DNA of 64,000 nucleotides from an uncultured Dermabacter sp. GTDB taxonomy: Bacteria > Actinomycetota > Actinomycetes > Actinomycetales > Dermabacteraceae. The notes beneath the pieces are model-generated. The model saw nothing but the letters and a program-made list of their open reading frames with translations, did no database searches and was not told the origin of the DNA. Below, piece by piece: positions 1-8,648 of this stretch. The translations under genes and the position numbers were made by a program. Each line of letters starts with the position of its first letter. Within the stretch, counting starts at the first letter, position 1. The stretch is from NCBI GenBank assembly GCA_947252755.1, contig CAMXWV010000001.1, positions 124,001 through 188,000 of the forward strand, in the 5' to 3' direction.

Positions 1-1118
1 ACATCCAGGGGTTCGAGCAGGCCCTCACCCGCACCATCAAGACCGCGGTGGATGCCCAGGCGCGGCGGGTGAAGTTCAACGCGAAGAAGGAGAAGATCGA
101 GAAGGACGATGTGCTGGCGGGCATCACCGCCGTGGTCACCGTTCGTCTTGAAGAGCCGCAGTTCGAAGGGCAGACCAAGGAGGTGCTCGGCACCCCAGCC
201 GTTCGCCAGATCGTGGCGAAGGTGGTGGATGCGGAGTTGGGCCGCTTCCTCACCTCATCGAAGAAGGACGAGAAGGCGCAGGCAGCCCTTGTGGTGGACA
301 AGGTGGTCTCGGAGATGCGGGCGCGCATCGCAGCGCGCATGCACAAAGAGGTGTCCCGCCGCAAGAATGCGCTGGAGTCCTCCACGATGCCCACCAAGCT
401 CGCGGACTGTCGCAGCACCGATGTGGCCCGCTCGGAGCTGTTCATCGTGGAGGGAGACTCAGCCCTGGGCACCGCGAAGAACGCACGAGACTCCGAGTTC
501 CAGGCGCTGCTGCCGATCCGCGGCAAGATCCTCAACGTGCAGAAAGCGTCTATTACGGACATGCTGAAGAACGCTGAATGCGCCGCAATCATCCAGGTGA
601 TCGGCGCCGGCTCGGGGCGGACCTTTGATCTGGAGGCAGCCCGCTACGGCAAGATCATCATGATGAGCGACGCGGACGTGGACGGTGCGCATATCCGCAC
701 CCTGCTGCTCACCCTTTTCCACCGCTATATGCGCCCCATGCTTGAAGAGGGCCGCATCTATGCGGCGGTTCCGCCGCTGCACCGGGTGGAGATCATTCAC
801 GGCGGACGCAAGAAGAACGAGCTGGTCTACACCTATTCCGAACCGGAGCTGCACCAGCTGCTGAAGAAGCTCGACCGGCAGAAGAAACGCTACAAAGAGC
901 CTATTCAGCGCTATAAGGGGCTGGGCGAAATGGATGCGGACCAGCTGGCTGATACGACGATGGACCCCGCTCAGCGGATGCTGCGGCGCGTCACCATCGC
1001 CGACGCGGAATCCGCTGACCGCATGTTCGAGCTGCTGATGGGCAGCGAGGTGGCGCCCCGCAAACAGTTCATCGTGGAAGGTGCTGATGATCTGGATCGA
1101 GAGAGGATCGACGCATGA
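1..1118 (+). CDS. parE: DNA topoisomerase IV subunit B (ParE), 3' part only
   Basis: C-terminal part of a type IIA topoisomerase B subunit; the gene enters from the left edge (reading frame begins at base 3) and the ATPase domain lies outside the window. The visible part holds the end of the transducer domain and the TOPRIM domain: EGDSA near base 450 supplies the catalytic Glu, PIRGKILNV follows, and DADVDGAHIR carries the metal-binding Asp residues. RYKGLGEMDADQL and the C-terminal tail close it. The A subunit 1.7 kb downstream has the ParC-type LIDGHGNFGS motif, so this is ParE rather than GyrB. ParE with ParC decatenates daughter chromosomes. The stop codon overlaps the hisF start by 4 bp (ATGA), implying coupled translation. 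GyrB is the alternative, less likely. Confidence 0.87.
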   Translation, partial: IQGFEQALTRTIKTAVDAQARRVKFNAKKEKIEKDDVLAGITAVVTVRLEEPQFEGQTKEVLGTPAVRQIVAKVVDAELGRFLTSSKKDEKAQAALVVDKVVSEMRARIAARMHKEVSRRKNALESSTMPTKLADCRSTDVARSELFIVEGDSALGTAKNARDSEFQALLPIRGKILNVQKASITDMLKNAECAAIIQVIGAGSGRTFDLEAARYGKIIMMSDADVDGAHIRTLLLTLFHRYMRPMLEEGRIYAAVPPLHRVEIIHGGRKKNELVYTYSEPELHQLLKKLDRQKKRYKEPIQRYKGLGEMDADQLADTTMDPAQRMLRRVTIADAESADRMFELLMGSEVAPRKQFIVEGADDLDRERIDA

Positions 1119-1900
1119 ACGTGGCAGTCCGAGTCATTCCCTGCCTGGATGTGGACGGGGGGCGCGTTGTCAAAGGCGTGAACTTTCTGAACCTGCGCGA
1201 TGCCGGGGATCCGGTGGAGCTCGCTGCCCGCTATAACGAGATGGGAGCGGATGAGATGACGTTTCTGGACGTCACCGCGTCCAGCTCCGGACGTGCCACC
1301 ATGATCGATGTGGTCCATCAGACTGCTGCTGAGCTGTTCATCCCGCTCACGGTGGGCGGCGGCGTCCGCTCCGTGGACGATGTTGATCAGCTGCTGCGAG
1401 CTGGTGCTGACAAGGTGGGCGTCAACTCTGCCGGCATCGGCCGGCCCGAGCTGATCAACGACATCGCCGACCGTTTCGGCAGCCAGGTGCTCGTCATGTC
1501 CATCGATGCCCGCCGGGTCACCGAGGACACCCCGGAGGGTGATGCACGGGACGGCAGCGGCATCGAAGTGACCACGCACGGCGGGCGCCGAGGCACCGGG
1601 ATCTGCGCGATCCGCTGGATCCGGGAGGTCACGGAGCGCGGAGCCGGTGAGATTCTGCTGAACTCCATGGATGCGGACGGAACCAGGCAGGGCTTTGATT
1701 GTGAGCTGATTCGGCTTGCCCGAGCCGCTACTTCGCTTCCGCTGATCGCGTCGGGCGGGGCGGGGGCCGCGGAGCATTTCCCGCCCGCGGTGGACGCGGG
1801 AGCGGACGCTGTTCTCGCTGCGAGCATCTTCCATTTTCAGGAAGTGACGATTGCCGAGGTCAAGCAGGCTTTGCGCGATGCGGGGCACACGGTCCGGTGA
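1115..1900 (+). CDS. hisF: Imidazole glycerol phosphate synthase cyclase subunit HisF
   Basis: 261-aa TIM barrel. HisF takes ammonia made by HisH and converts PRFAR to imidazole glycerol phosphate and AICAR, joining histidine and purine synthesis in the cytoplasm. The opening VIPCLDVDGGRVVKG and VMSIDARR supply the two catalytic aspartates, about D12 and D131; FIPLTVGGGVRS and LIASGGAG are the phosphate-binding loops. Length is typical. The gene is not in a his cluster: it follows parE with a 4-bp overlap and overlaps the next gene at GTGA. The only other his gene here is hisI, 50 kb away, so histidine genes are dispersed. Identity is secure. Confidence 0.96.
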   Translation: MNVAVRVIPCLDVDGGRVVKGVNFLNLRDAGDPVELAARYNEMGADEMTFLDVTASSSGRATMIDVVHQTAAELFIPLTVGGGVRSVDDVDQLLRAGADKVGVNSAGIGRPELINDIADRFGSQVLVMSIDARRVTEDTPEGDARDGSGIEVTTHGGRRGTGICAIRWIREVTERGAGEILLNSMDADGTRQGFDCELIRLARAATSLPLIASGGAGAAEHFPPAVDAGADAVLAASIFHFQEVTIAEVKQALRDAGHTVR

Positions 1901-2802
1901 GTCGCACACTCGCAGCTCGGCAACACCGCCGCAGCTGCATCAGCGGCTGCGCGGCCTTCGGCTTGGCGGTGATCGTCGCCTTCGGTCTGTGGACCGGCTA
2001 CCAGAACCTCTTTGTGCTGGAGACCACCGAGTACGAGGTGACTGCCCACCCCGATGCGCCCAGTGTTCCCGACGCGTTTGACGGCTTCCGCATCGTCCAG
2101 GTGGCCGACCTGCACGCCCACCAGCACGGGGCCCGGGGCGACCGGCTGATCCAGGCTGTGGCGGCCGCAAGGCCGGACATCATTGTGCTCACCGGAGATC
2201 AGATCAGCATGGACTCCGGCCAAGCAGACATCGACTTCGCTATGGAGACGATCCGGCGGCTCAGCGAGATCGCCCCGGTCTACCTGATCACCGGCAACCA
2301 TGAAGCCGGGCACCGAGACATCGACCAGATCCTCGTGGAGTTCGAGGCGGCCGGTGCGCATCTGCTGCGCAATGAGACCACGATGATCGAGCGGGGCGGC
2401 CAGCGGATCGAGCTTGCCGGAGTCGACGACCCGAATATGCGGTGGAGCGACACCGCGCGCATGGGGGATGCCGCAGCAGCGGAACAGAACCTGGCCGAGG
2501 TGGGCTTCACGCCGGGGGAGTACACCGTGCTGCTGGCGCATCGTCCAGATGAGTTCACGGTCTATGCGCAGTCGCCTGCGGAGCTGGTGCTCGCCGGGCA
2601 CAACCACGGTGGACAGGTGCGGATTCCGGGAGTGGGCGGTCTGATCAACCCGAAGCGCGAGCTGTTTCCCGCCTACACCGAGGGGTCCTTCACCAAGGGC
2701 GGCACCGAGATGATCGTCTCCCGCGGCCTCGGCGATTCTCTGCTCCCGGTGAGGATCAACAACCCGTATGAGGTCGTCGTCGTCACGCTGCACGCGCGCT
2801 GA
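1897..2802 (+). CDS. Membrane-anchored calcineurin-like metallophosphoesterase
   Basis: 301 aa, GTG start overlapping the hisF stop. A single hydrophobic segment at about residues 14-41 anchors the protein, with the catalytic domain probably outside the membrane. All the dimetal-site motifs are present: VADLHAH (D71, H73), LTGDQ (G100-D101), ITGNHEAG (133-138), LAHRPDE and AGHNHGG. This is the YkuE/YaeI-type group of phosphoesterases, some of which hydrolyse lipid-linked pyrophosphates or phosphodiesters; the substrate here cannot be read from sequence. It is the last gene of the parE-hisF unit and converges on parC with about 50 bp between stops. A role in cell-envelope phosphate chemistry is an inference from the membrane anchor. 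Confidence 0.88.
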   Translation: MSRTLAARQHRRSCISGCAAFGLAVIVAFGLWTGYQNLFVLETTEYEVTAHPDAPSVPDAFDGFRIVQVADLHAHQHGARGDRLIQAVAAARPDIIVLTGDQISMDSGQADIDFAMETIRRLSEIAPVYLITGNHEAGHRDIDQILVEFEAAGAHLLRNETTMIERGGQRIELAGVDDPNMRWSDTARMGDAAAAEQNLAEVGFTPGEYTVLLAHRPDEFTVYAQSPAELVLAGHNHGGQVRIPGVGGLINPKRELFPAYTEGSFTKGGTEMIVSRGLGDSLLPVRINNPYEVVVVTLHAR

Positions 2803-2855
2803 GCGCCGGTTGCGCAAGGACCCTCCGCAGGCCGGGACCGGAGTCCTGAACGGTC

Positions 2856-5330
2856 TCAGGCCCCCGAGCCGACCGCCACGATCGGGATCGCCACCGAGCT
2901 GCCCGAGCCGTCCCGGCGCGCCGTGGGCGCCGGAAGGTCGATCGGCGAGCCGGAATCGGAACAGGCGAGCGCCGGCATCGGCACTACCCAGGCATGCAGC
3001 AGCACATCCTCACCCCGCAGGAACCGGTGGCAGCGAATCCCCGCTGTGGCACGGCCGCGAGCGGGGAACTCTGCGGCGTCGGACACCTTGAGCGATCCGG
3101 TCTGCATATCGGCGAGCGCACCGCTGGCCCCTGCCACTGTCACCACCGCCGCATCCGCAGCGGGATCGAACGCACTGAATCCGATCACGGCTGCACCCTC
3201 AGCGAGCTTGATGCCCGCTACACCGCTGCCGGCGCGGCCCTGCGGCCGCACCCCTGAGGCCGGGAAGTGCAGCAGCTGCGCATCGCTCGTGATGAACGCC
3301 AGGTGCTGAGTATCCGGGGAGGTGAGGTCCCAAGCGGACACCACCTCATCCCCGTCTTTCAACGTGATGATCTCGAACCCGTCGGTCTTAGGGAAGTCGG
3401 GGTTCACCCGTTTGACCACACCGCGTGCTGTGCCGAGCGCAATGCCGCCCCCGGAGGCGAAGTCGGATGCGTCCGCCCGGACCAGACCCACGACGCGCTC
3501 TCCCTTCTCCAGGCTCAGCAGATCCAGCAGGCGGGTGCCGCCCGCCAGAGAAGTTGAATCCGCCGCCGGTGCGATCGCTGACAGATCCACCACGCTCACA
3601 TGCAGCAGGCGGCCGCGGCTGGTGACGGCGCCCACGATGGATCGGGTTGTGGTGCGCACCCGGGCCACGACCACATCATGCTGAGCCCGGTGGGCGCCCG
3701 TGGTGGTGAATGCGCTGGGTGCGGATGCGTCGGCAAGCGGCACCCGCGCGAGCAGACCGGTGCCGGACAGGACAACCTCACACGGCTCATCCTTCACTTC
3801 CAGCTCGAGCTTCTGCCCCGCCACCGGTCCCGCTTCAGAGTCGAGCAGGATCGTGCGGCGCGGCGTGCCGTGAGACTTCGCCACCTCGGCGAGCTCATCG
3901 GATACGAGCTCGCGCAGCGCAGCCTCGGAGGAGAGGATCATCTGCAGCTGTTCGATCTCCTGCATCAGCTCATCGCGTTCGCCCTCCAGCTCAAGCGTGG
4001 AGAACTTCGTCAGCCGCCGAAGGCGCAGCTCCAGAATGTATTCGGCCTGCTGTTCGGAGAGATCGAACACCTGCATGAGCCGGGTGCGGGCGGCCTCCCC
4101 GGTGTCCGAGGACCGAATGATCTGAATGACCTCGTCGATGTCCAGGATCGCGATCAGCAGCCCCTCCACCAGGTGCAGGCGCTCACTGCGCTTGTCCAGA
4201 CGGAACTGGGTACGGCGGCGCACCACATCCACCCGATGATCGATGAACACCTGCAGCAGCTGCTTCAGGCCGAGGGTGCGCGGCTGCCCATCCACAAGCG
4301 CCACATTGTTGATGCCGAAGGACTCCTCCATCGGGGTGTAGCGGTACAGCTGCTGCAGCACCGCCTCCGGGTTATAGCCGGACTTGAGGCTCAGCACGAG
4401 CCGCATACCGTTCTTGCGGTCGGAATAGTCCTGGTAATCGGTGATCCCCTGCACGCGTTTGGCCTGCACAGCATCGCGCAGCTTTTCGGCGAGCCGCTCC
4501 GGACCCACCTGATACGGCAGTTCGGTCACCACAATCGCCTTGCGCCGACTGGTGATGTTCTCCACGGAGGTGGTGGCGCGCATCTTGAAGGTGCCGCGGC
4601 CGGTGCGGTAGGCGTCCCGGATGCCGTCCAGGCCCACGATCTTCCCGCCGGTGGGAAGATCCGGACCGGGAACGAACCGCATCAGATCCTCCAGCTCCGC
4701 ATCCGGATTCATCAGCAGGTGGCGAGTTGCCGCAACGACCTCCACCAGGTTGTGCGGTGCCATGTTCGTGGCCATGCCCACCGCGATGCCGGCCGCGCCG
4801 TTGACGAGCAGGTTGGGGAACTGCGCCGGCAGCACCTCCGGCTGAGTCAGCTGATTGTCATAGTTCGGCACGAAGTCCACCACGTCCTCGTGCAGGGACG
4901 TGGTCATGAGCAGAGCCGACGAGTCCAGCCGCGCCTCGGTGTAGCGGGCTGCCGCCGGGCCGTTGTCCAGCGAGCCGAAGTTGCCGTGACCGTCGATCAG
5001 AGCCACCCGCATGGAGAAGGGCTGCGCCATGCGGACAAGCGCATCGTAGATAGCGGAATCGCCATGCGGGTGCAGCTTGCCCATCACCTCGCCCACCACA
5101 CGCTGGCTCTTCACATGGCCGCGGTCCGGACGCAACCCCATCTCATCCATCATGAAGAGAATGCGGCGCTGCACGGGTTTGAGACCGTCCCTGGCATCAG
5201 GCAGGGCGCGGGAGTAGATCACCGAATAGGCGTATTCAAGAAAGGATGCCTCCATCTCATCGGTGACATCGATGTCCACGATGTTCTCGGCGGGCTGGTC
5301 GGTGCTGCTGGTGGTGCTGGTGCGGGCCAT
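2856..5330 (-). CDS. parC: DNA topoisomerase IV subunit A (ParC)
   Basis: 824-aa breakage-reunion subunit. Start set at the ATG encoding MARTSTTSST; the open frame extends 69 codons further upstream but that runs into the divergent gene and has no ribosome binding site. The winged-helix domain has LHPHGDSAIYDALVR (residues 86-100), LIDGHGNFGS and the active-site tyrosine Y130 in AARYTE. A coiled-coil region with DEVIQIIRSS and a six-blade C-terminal domain follow. Quinolone-contact positions equivalent to GyrA 83 and 87 are the sensitive-type Ser (S92) and Asp (D96). LIDGHGN favours ParC over GyrA. It pairs with ParE at the left edge but on the opposite strand. Confidence 0.93.
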   Translation of the reverse strand: MARTSTTSSTDQPAENIVDIDVTDEMEASFLEYAYSVIYSRALPDARDGLKPVQRRILFMMDEMGLRPDRGHVKSQRVVGEVMGKLHPHGDSAIYDALVRMAQPFSMRVALIDGHGNFGSLDNGPAAARYTEARLDSSALLMTTSLHEDVVDFVPNYDNQLTQPEVLPAQFPNLLVNGAAGIAVGMATNMAPHNLVEVVAATRHLLMNPDAELEDLMRFVPGPDLPTGGKIVGLDGIRDAYRTGRGTFKMRATTSVENITSRRKAIVVTELPYQVGPERLAEKLRDAVQAKRVQGITDYQDYSDRKNGMRLVLSLKSGYNPEAVLQQLYRYTPMEESFGINNVALVDGQPRTLGLKQLLQVFIDHRVDVVRRRTQFRLDKRSERLHLVEGLLIAILDIDEVIQIIRSSDTGEAARTRLMQVFDLSEQQAEYILELRLRRLTKFSTLELEGERDELMQEIEQLQMILSSEAALRELVSDELAEVAKSHGTPRRTILLDSEAGPVAGQKLELEVKDEPCEVVLSGTGLLARVPLADASAPSAFTTTGAHRAQHDVVVARVRTTTRSIVGAVTSRGRLLHVSVVDLSAIAPAADSTSLAGGTRLLDLLSLEKGERVVGLVRADASDFASGGGIALGTARGVVKRVNPDFPKTDGFEIITLKDGDEVVSAWDLTSPDTQHLAFITSDAQLLHFPASGVRPQGRAGSGVAGIKLAEGAAVIGFSAFDPAADAAVVTVAGASGALADMQTGSLKVSDAAEFPARGRATAGIRCHRFLRGEDVLLHAWVVPMPALACSDSGSPIDLPAPTARRDGSGSSVAIPIVAVGSGA

Positions 5331-5380
5331 GCGCACCAGTGTCCCAAAGAAATCACCCGATTCCGCGCATCTGGCCGGCG

Positions 5381-5392
5381 TAGACTTCTCAC
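5381..5392 (+). promoter_or_regulatory. Leaderless promoter of the GNAT/acyl-CoA synthetase gene
   Basis: TAGACT at 5381-5386, then 6 bp, then ATG at 5393. Transcription would begin at or next to the A of the start codon. No purine-rich ribosome binding site is present and no good -35 is visible. The same arrangement recurs at other genes in this window. Confidence 0.65.
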
Positions 5393-8071
5393 ATGGCTCG
5401 TGGACGGTGGCGCCCCCGAGGGCGCCGAGAGGAACCCGCCTATCCAGCGCACTGGGAAGCGGATATTCCGCTGCGGGACGGGACCGCCGCGCATCTGCGA
5501 CCGATCCGCCCGGAGGACGCGGACGCGCTCCAGGCACTCCACCAGAGCCAGTCTGAGCGCTCTCGCTACTTTCGGTTCTTTGCTCCGAAGCCCGAGCTGA
5601 GCAGCAAGGATCTCACCCTGTTCACCACGGTGGACCACCGCGCCCGGGTGGCGTTCGTGGTGGAGATCGCCGATGAGCTGGTGGCGGTGGCCCGCTACGA
5701 CCGTGTCAGCGAGACTGACGCAGAAGTCGCCTTCTACGTGTCCGACGCGCTCCACGGCCGCGGCCTCGGCTCCATTCTGCTGGAGCACCTGGCCGCCGCA
5801 GCCCTGGAGAACGGCATCTCCACGTTCAGCGCTGAAGTGCTGCCCGAGAATCGAGCCATGCTCAGCGTGTTCACCGAGGCAGGGTTCGATGTGCGCCGCC
5901 AGTTCGATGACGGCGTGATTGTGGTGGACTTTGCGATCGCCCCAACCGCGCGAACAGCTGAGGTGCGGGCGGAGCGGGAGCGGCGCGCTGAAGCGCGCAC
6001 CGCAGAGCGTCTGCTGAACCCCCGCACGATCATGGTGGTCGGTGCCAGCCGTGACCGCACCCATATGGGCGCGCAGCTGATCCGCGGCATCCTCGCCTCC
6101 GGGTTCGAGGGGTCGATCTTTCCGGTGAACCCGGAAGCGTATGAGATCAGCGGCCTGAAGGCATACGCGCGGATCAGCGACATTCCACCGCCCGTGGATC
6201 TCGCGGTGCTGGCTGTCCGGCCAGAGGCATGTATCGCAGCGATTCCGGCGCTTGCCGCAGCCGGTGTGCAGGGCGTGGTGGTGATCGCCGGCGGCTTCGC
6301 AGACGCCGGCGCCCACGGCGTCCAGCTGCAGCGTGACCTGGTGGAGTCCGCACGGTCCCACGGGATGCGGCTGCTGGGTCCGGCGAGCCTCGGCTTCTTC
6401 CGCAACGGCCCCCGGGCGATCAACGTGTCCCTCCTGCCGAACACCGGGCGGGACGGTACCGTGGCGCTCGCCGCGCAGTCCACGGCGATGTCCGCGATGC
6501 TCCTGGCAGCCGCGGATGAGCGCGGTGTGGCGCTGCACGAGTTCGTGTCGGCCGGCAACCGTGCCGACCTCTCGCTCAATGACATGCTCCAGCGCTGGGA
6601 GGACGATGACCTGATCGACGTGGTGGCGCTGTCGCTGGAGTCGCTCGGCAACCCCCGTAAGTTCAGCCGGATCGCGCGGCGGATCACCGCCGCGAAACCA
6701 CTGCTGGTGCTGCGCCCGCCCGGCGAGCATCAGACTGCGCCGCCCGGACATCAGGTGCGCCAGACTCCGCTTCCGCGAGCCGCATTCGATCAGGTGATCG
6801 CTTCCTCCGGGGCCATCCACGCCAGCACCGTGGACCATCTGCTGGACCTGATCGACGTCTTCGCACGCGAGGGAACCCCACGCGGCACCCGGCTTGGTCT
6901 GATCGCCAACTCACCCGGCCTCGGCGCACTGCTGCGCGGCGCAGCAGACGAAGCGGGGCTGGAGGTGACCGCTGAGAACTTCTCGGTGCCGATGGTGGGG
7001 GACCGGCGGTTCATCCCTCGAGCCTTCACTGCGATGGCGGGACCGGACACGGTGGACATCGTGGTGGTGGGGATCATCGACCCGCTGACCATTGACCTGC
7101 GGGCCACCGCGAGAGAGCTGGAAGTGCTGGCGCGAGGAGCCGCTGTGCAGGTGGTTCTTGTGGTGACTACCGACGCTGACCGGATGCGCACCCTGCGCTC
7201 AGCAGCGGCGGAGAGCAGTTCGATGCCGCCCGTGTTTGCGCTTCCTTCACGGGCGCTGCGTGCGGTTCACGGCCTGGTCACACACGCCCAGCGAGCCGCC
7301 TCGACCACCGCCTGGCGTGACGAGATCCCCGGACTCGACGGGCCCAGGGTGCGCGCGGTGATCAGCGAACCCGCGCCCGGCCCTGCCCAGCCGCTGAGCA
7401 GTGAGGACGCCGCATCCGTGCTCGCCGCCTACGGCATTCATGTGCTGCCCTCCACGCCGGTCAGCACCGCTGAGGAGGCGCGTGCGGCAGCCGAGGCAAT
7501 CGGCTACCCGGTGGCGCTGAAGTCCGCTGACCCGGTGCTGCGCCACCGCCCAGACGCGGGAGCGGTGCAGCTGAACATCCAGAGCCCTGACGGGCTGACC
7601 GCTGCGCTGGCCGCGATGCGCGAGGACCTGCCGGGGGCGTCGGAGCGATTCCTTGTGCAGGCGATGGCGCCCGCGGGCGTCTCCACCATCGTGCGCAGCA
7701 CGGAGGATCCCTCGCTGGGACCGGTGGTGTCCTTTTCGATTGCGGGAGACTCCACCGAGTACCACCGAGACATCGCCTATGCGATCCCGCCGCTCAGCCG
7801 CGCTGACGCAGCATCCCTGATCCGTGAGCCTGCCGCAGCTCACAAACTGGTGGACGCCGTGGGTGGACGCCGAGTGGACGTTCCGGGGTTGGAGGATCTG
7901 ATCCAGCGGATCAGCGCGCTGGCCGAGGACCATCCGATGATCGCATCCGTCGAGCTCAACCCGGTGATGGTGACCGCCCACGGGGTGCGGGTGATCGATG
8001 CTCGGGTGACGGTGCGCAAGCCCGACGAGCGGCTTGATTCGATCCGACGCGCACTGCTGCCCGCACGGTGA
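5393..8071 (+). CDS. GNAT acetyltransferase fused to NDP-forming acyl-CoA synthetase-like region (Pat-type protein acyltransferase)
   Basis: 892 aa. Residues about 25-185 are a GNAT domain with the acetyl-CoA pyrophosphate loop HGRGLG at 121-126. From about residue 205 comes a CoA-binding Rossmann domain (IMVVGASRDRTHMG), then the SGNRADLSLNDML / SLESLGNPRKF succinyl-CoA-synthetase-like domain, and from about 667 an ATP-grasp domain (GYPVALKSADP). This is the actinobacterial order (GNAT first) of Pat-like lysine acyltransferases, which in other species acetylate AMP-forming acyl-CoA synthetases. The catalytic His segment of active NDP-forming synthetases (SHTGALAGSD-like) is not conserved here, having HQVRQTPLPR instead, so the second region is probably a regulatory, CoA-sensing unit. 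Leaderless start. Confidence 0.85.
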   Translation: MARGRWRPRGRREEPAYPAHWEADIPLRDGTAAHLRPIRPEDADALQALHQSQSERSRYFRFFAPKPELSSKDLTLFTTVDHRARVAFVVEIADELVAVARYDRVSETDAEVAFYVSDALHGRGLGSILLEHLAAAALENGISTFSAEVLPENRAMLSVFTEAGFDVRRQFDDGVIVVDFAIAPTARTAEVRAERERRAEARTAERLLNPRTIMVVGASRDRTHMGAQLIRGILASGFEGSIFPVNPEAYEISGLKAYARISDIPPPVDLAVLAVRPEACIAAIPALAAAGVQGVVVIAGGFADAGAHGVQLQRDLVESARSHGMRLLGPASLGFFRNGPRAINVSLLPNTGRDGTVALAAQSTAMSAMLLAAADERGVALHEFVSAGNRADLSLNDMLQRWEDDDLIDVVALSLESLGNPRKFSRIARRITAAKPLLVLRPPGEHQTAPPGHQVRQTPLPRAAFDQVIASSGAIHASTVDHLLDLIDVFAREGTPRGTRLGLIANSPGLGALLRGAADEAGLEVTAENFSVPMVGDRRFIPRAFTAMAGPDTVDIVVVGIIDPLTIDLRATARELEVLARGAAVQVVLVVTTDADRMRTLRSAAAESSSMPPVFALPSRALRAVHGLVTHAQRAASTTAWRDEIPGLDGPRVRAVISEPAPGPAQPLSSEDAASVLAAYGIHVLPSTPVSTAEEARAAAEAIGYPVALKSADPVLRHRPDAGAVQLNIQSPDGLTAALAAMREDLPGASERFLVQAMAPAGVSTIVRSTEDPSLGPVVSFSIAGDSTEYHRDIAYAIPPLSRADAASLIREPAAAHKLVDAVGGRRVDVPGLEDLIQRISALAEDHPMIASVELNPVMVTAHGVRVIDARVTVRKPDERLDSIRRALLPAR

Positions 8072-8078
8072 GGTCTCG

Positions 8079-8090
8079 TAGACTGAACCC
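8079..8090 (+). promoter_or_regulatory. Leaderless promoter of the DUF5998 gene
   Basis: TAGACT at 8079-8084, 6 bp, ATG at 8091, identical geometry to the promoter at 5381. No ribosome binding site lies between. Confidence 0.65.
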
Positions 8091-8648
8091 ATGACCCTGC
8101 CGCCCTCCCTCACCGATCAGATCGACCGCGCCGGTTATTTCCCGGACACCGCCCGCTCCCTCATCGAACGCGCGGTGGGGGCCCAGGAGATCACCGCATT
8201 CTTCGTGCACCCAGCCACAGCCTTCGACGGCCCGCAGGTGCGCCGCCATCTGACGGTGCTGGTGCTGACCTCGCGCCACCTGCACGTGGCGCACATCGAC
8301 GATGAACCGGCAGATCAGATGAACCCCACGCAGGTGATCGCCTCCTGCGAACGGATCCGGCTCGACCGCATCCAGCACCTCGGCGTCTCCCAGGTATTCG
8401 CCACGGATGACGGCCACGTCTCGGCTGAGCAGTCAGAGGCCACCATCGGCATCTCCTGGGGCGCCACTCGCCGACTCGACCTCGAACGAGCCTGGTGCGA
8501 GGACCCGCATTGCGACGCCGACCACGGCTACACCGGCACGTCCGGGCCTGCGGACCTGGCGCTGCGGGTCAGCGCCCTTGCTGACGGTCAGGAAGCGGTG
8601 CATGCCGCGCTTGCGTTCTATAGCGAACTGACCGACGCCACCGCATGA
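8091..8648 (+). CDS. DUF5998 family protein
   Basis: 185 aa, soluble, no signal peptide. Resembles the actinobacterial DUF5998 family, for which I know no function. Visible features are LTVLVLTSRHLHVAHIDDE in the first half, a repeating beta-rich pattern like a PH-type fold, and an acidic patch with CEDPHCDADHGY near residue 140 that could bind metal through two Cys and two His. The stop overlaps the start of the following phosphodiesterase (ATGATG), so the two are co-translated; a functional link is likely. It starts without a leader. Identity as the family is moderately sure; function is unknown. Confidence 0.75.
   Translation: MTLPPSLTDQIDRAGYFPDTARSLIERAVGAQEITAFFVHPATAFDGPQVRRHLTVLVLTSRHLHVAHIDDEPADQMNPTQVIASCERIRLDRIQHLGVSQVFATDDGHVSAEQSEATIGISWGATRRLDLERAWCEDPHCDADHGYTGTSGPADLALRVSALADGQEAVHAALAFYSELTDATA

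Noticed and set aside
5331..5537. 69-codon N-terminal extension of parC
   Set aside because: No ribosome binding site, overlaps the divergent GNAT gene, and ParC family members begin close to the chosen ATG.
3600..5600. 666-codon open frame on the plus strand across parC
   Set aside because: Antisense shadow of parC created by high GC at third codon positions; its product has no recognisable domain and is rich in His/Gln/Arg.
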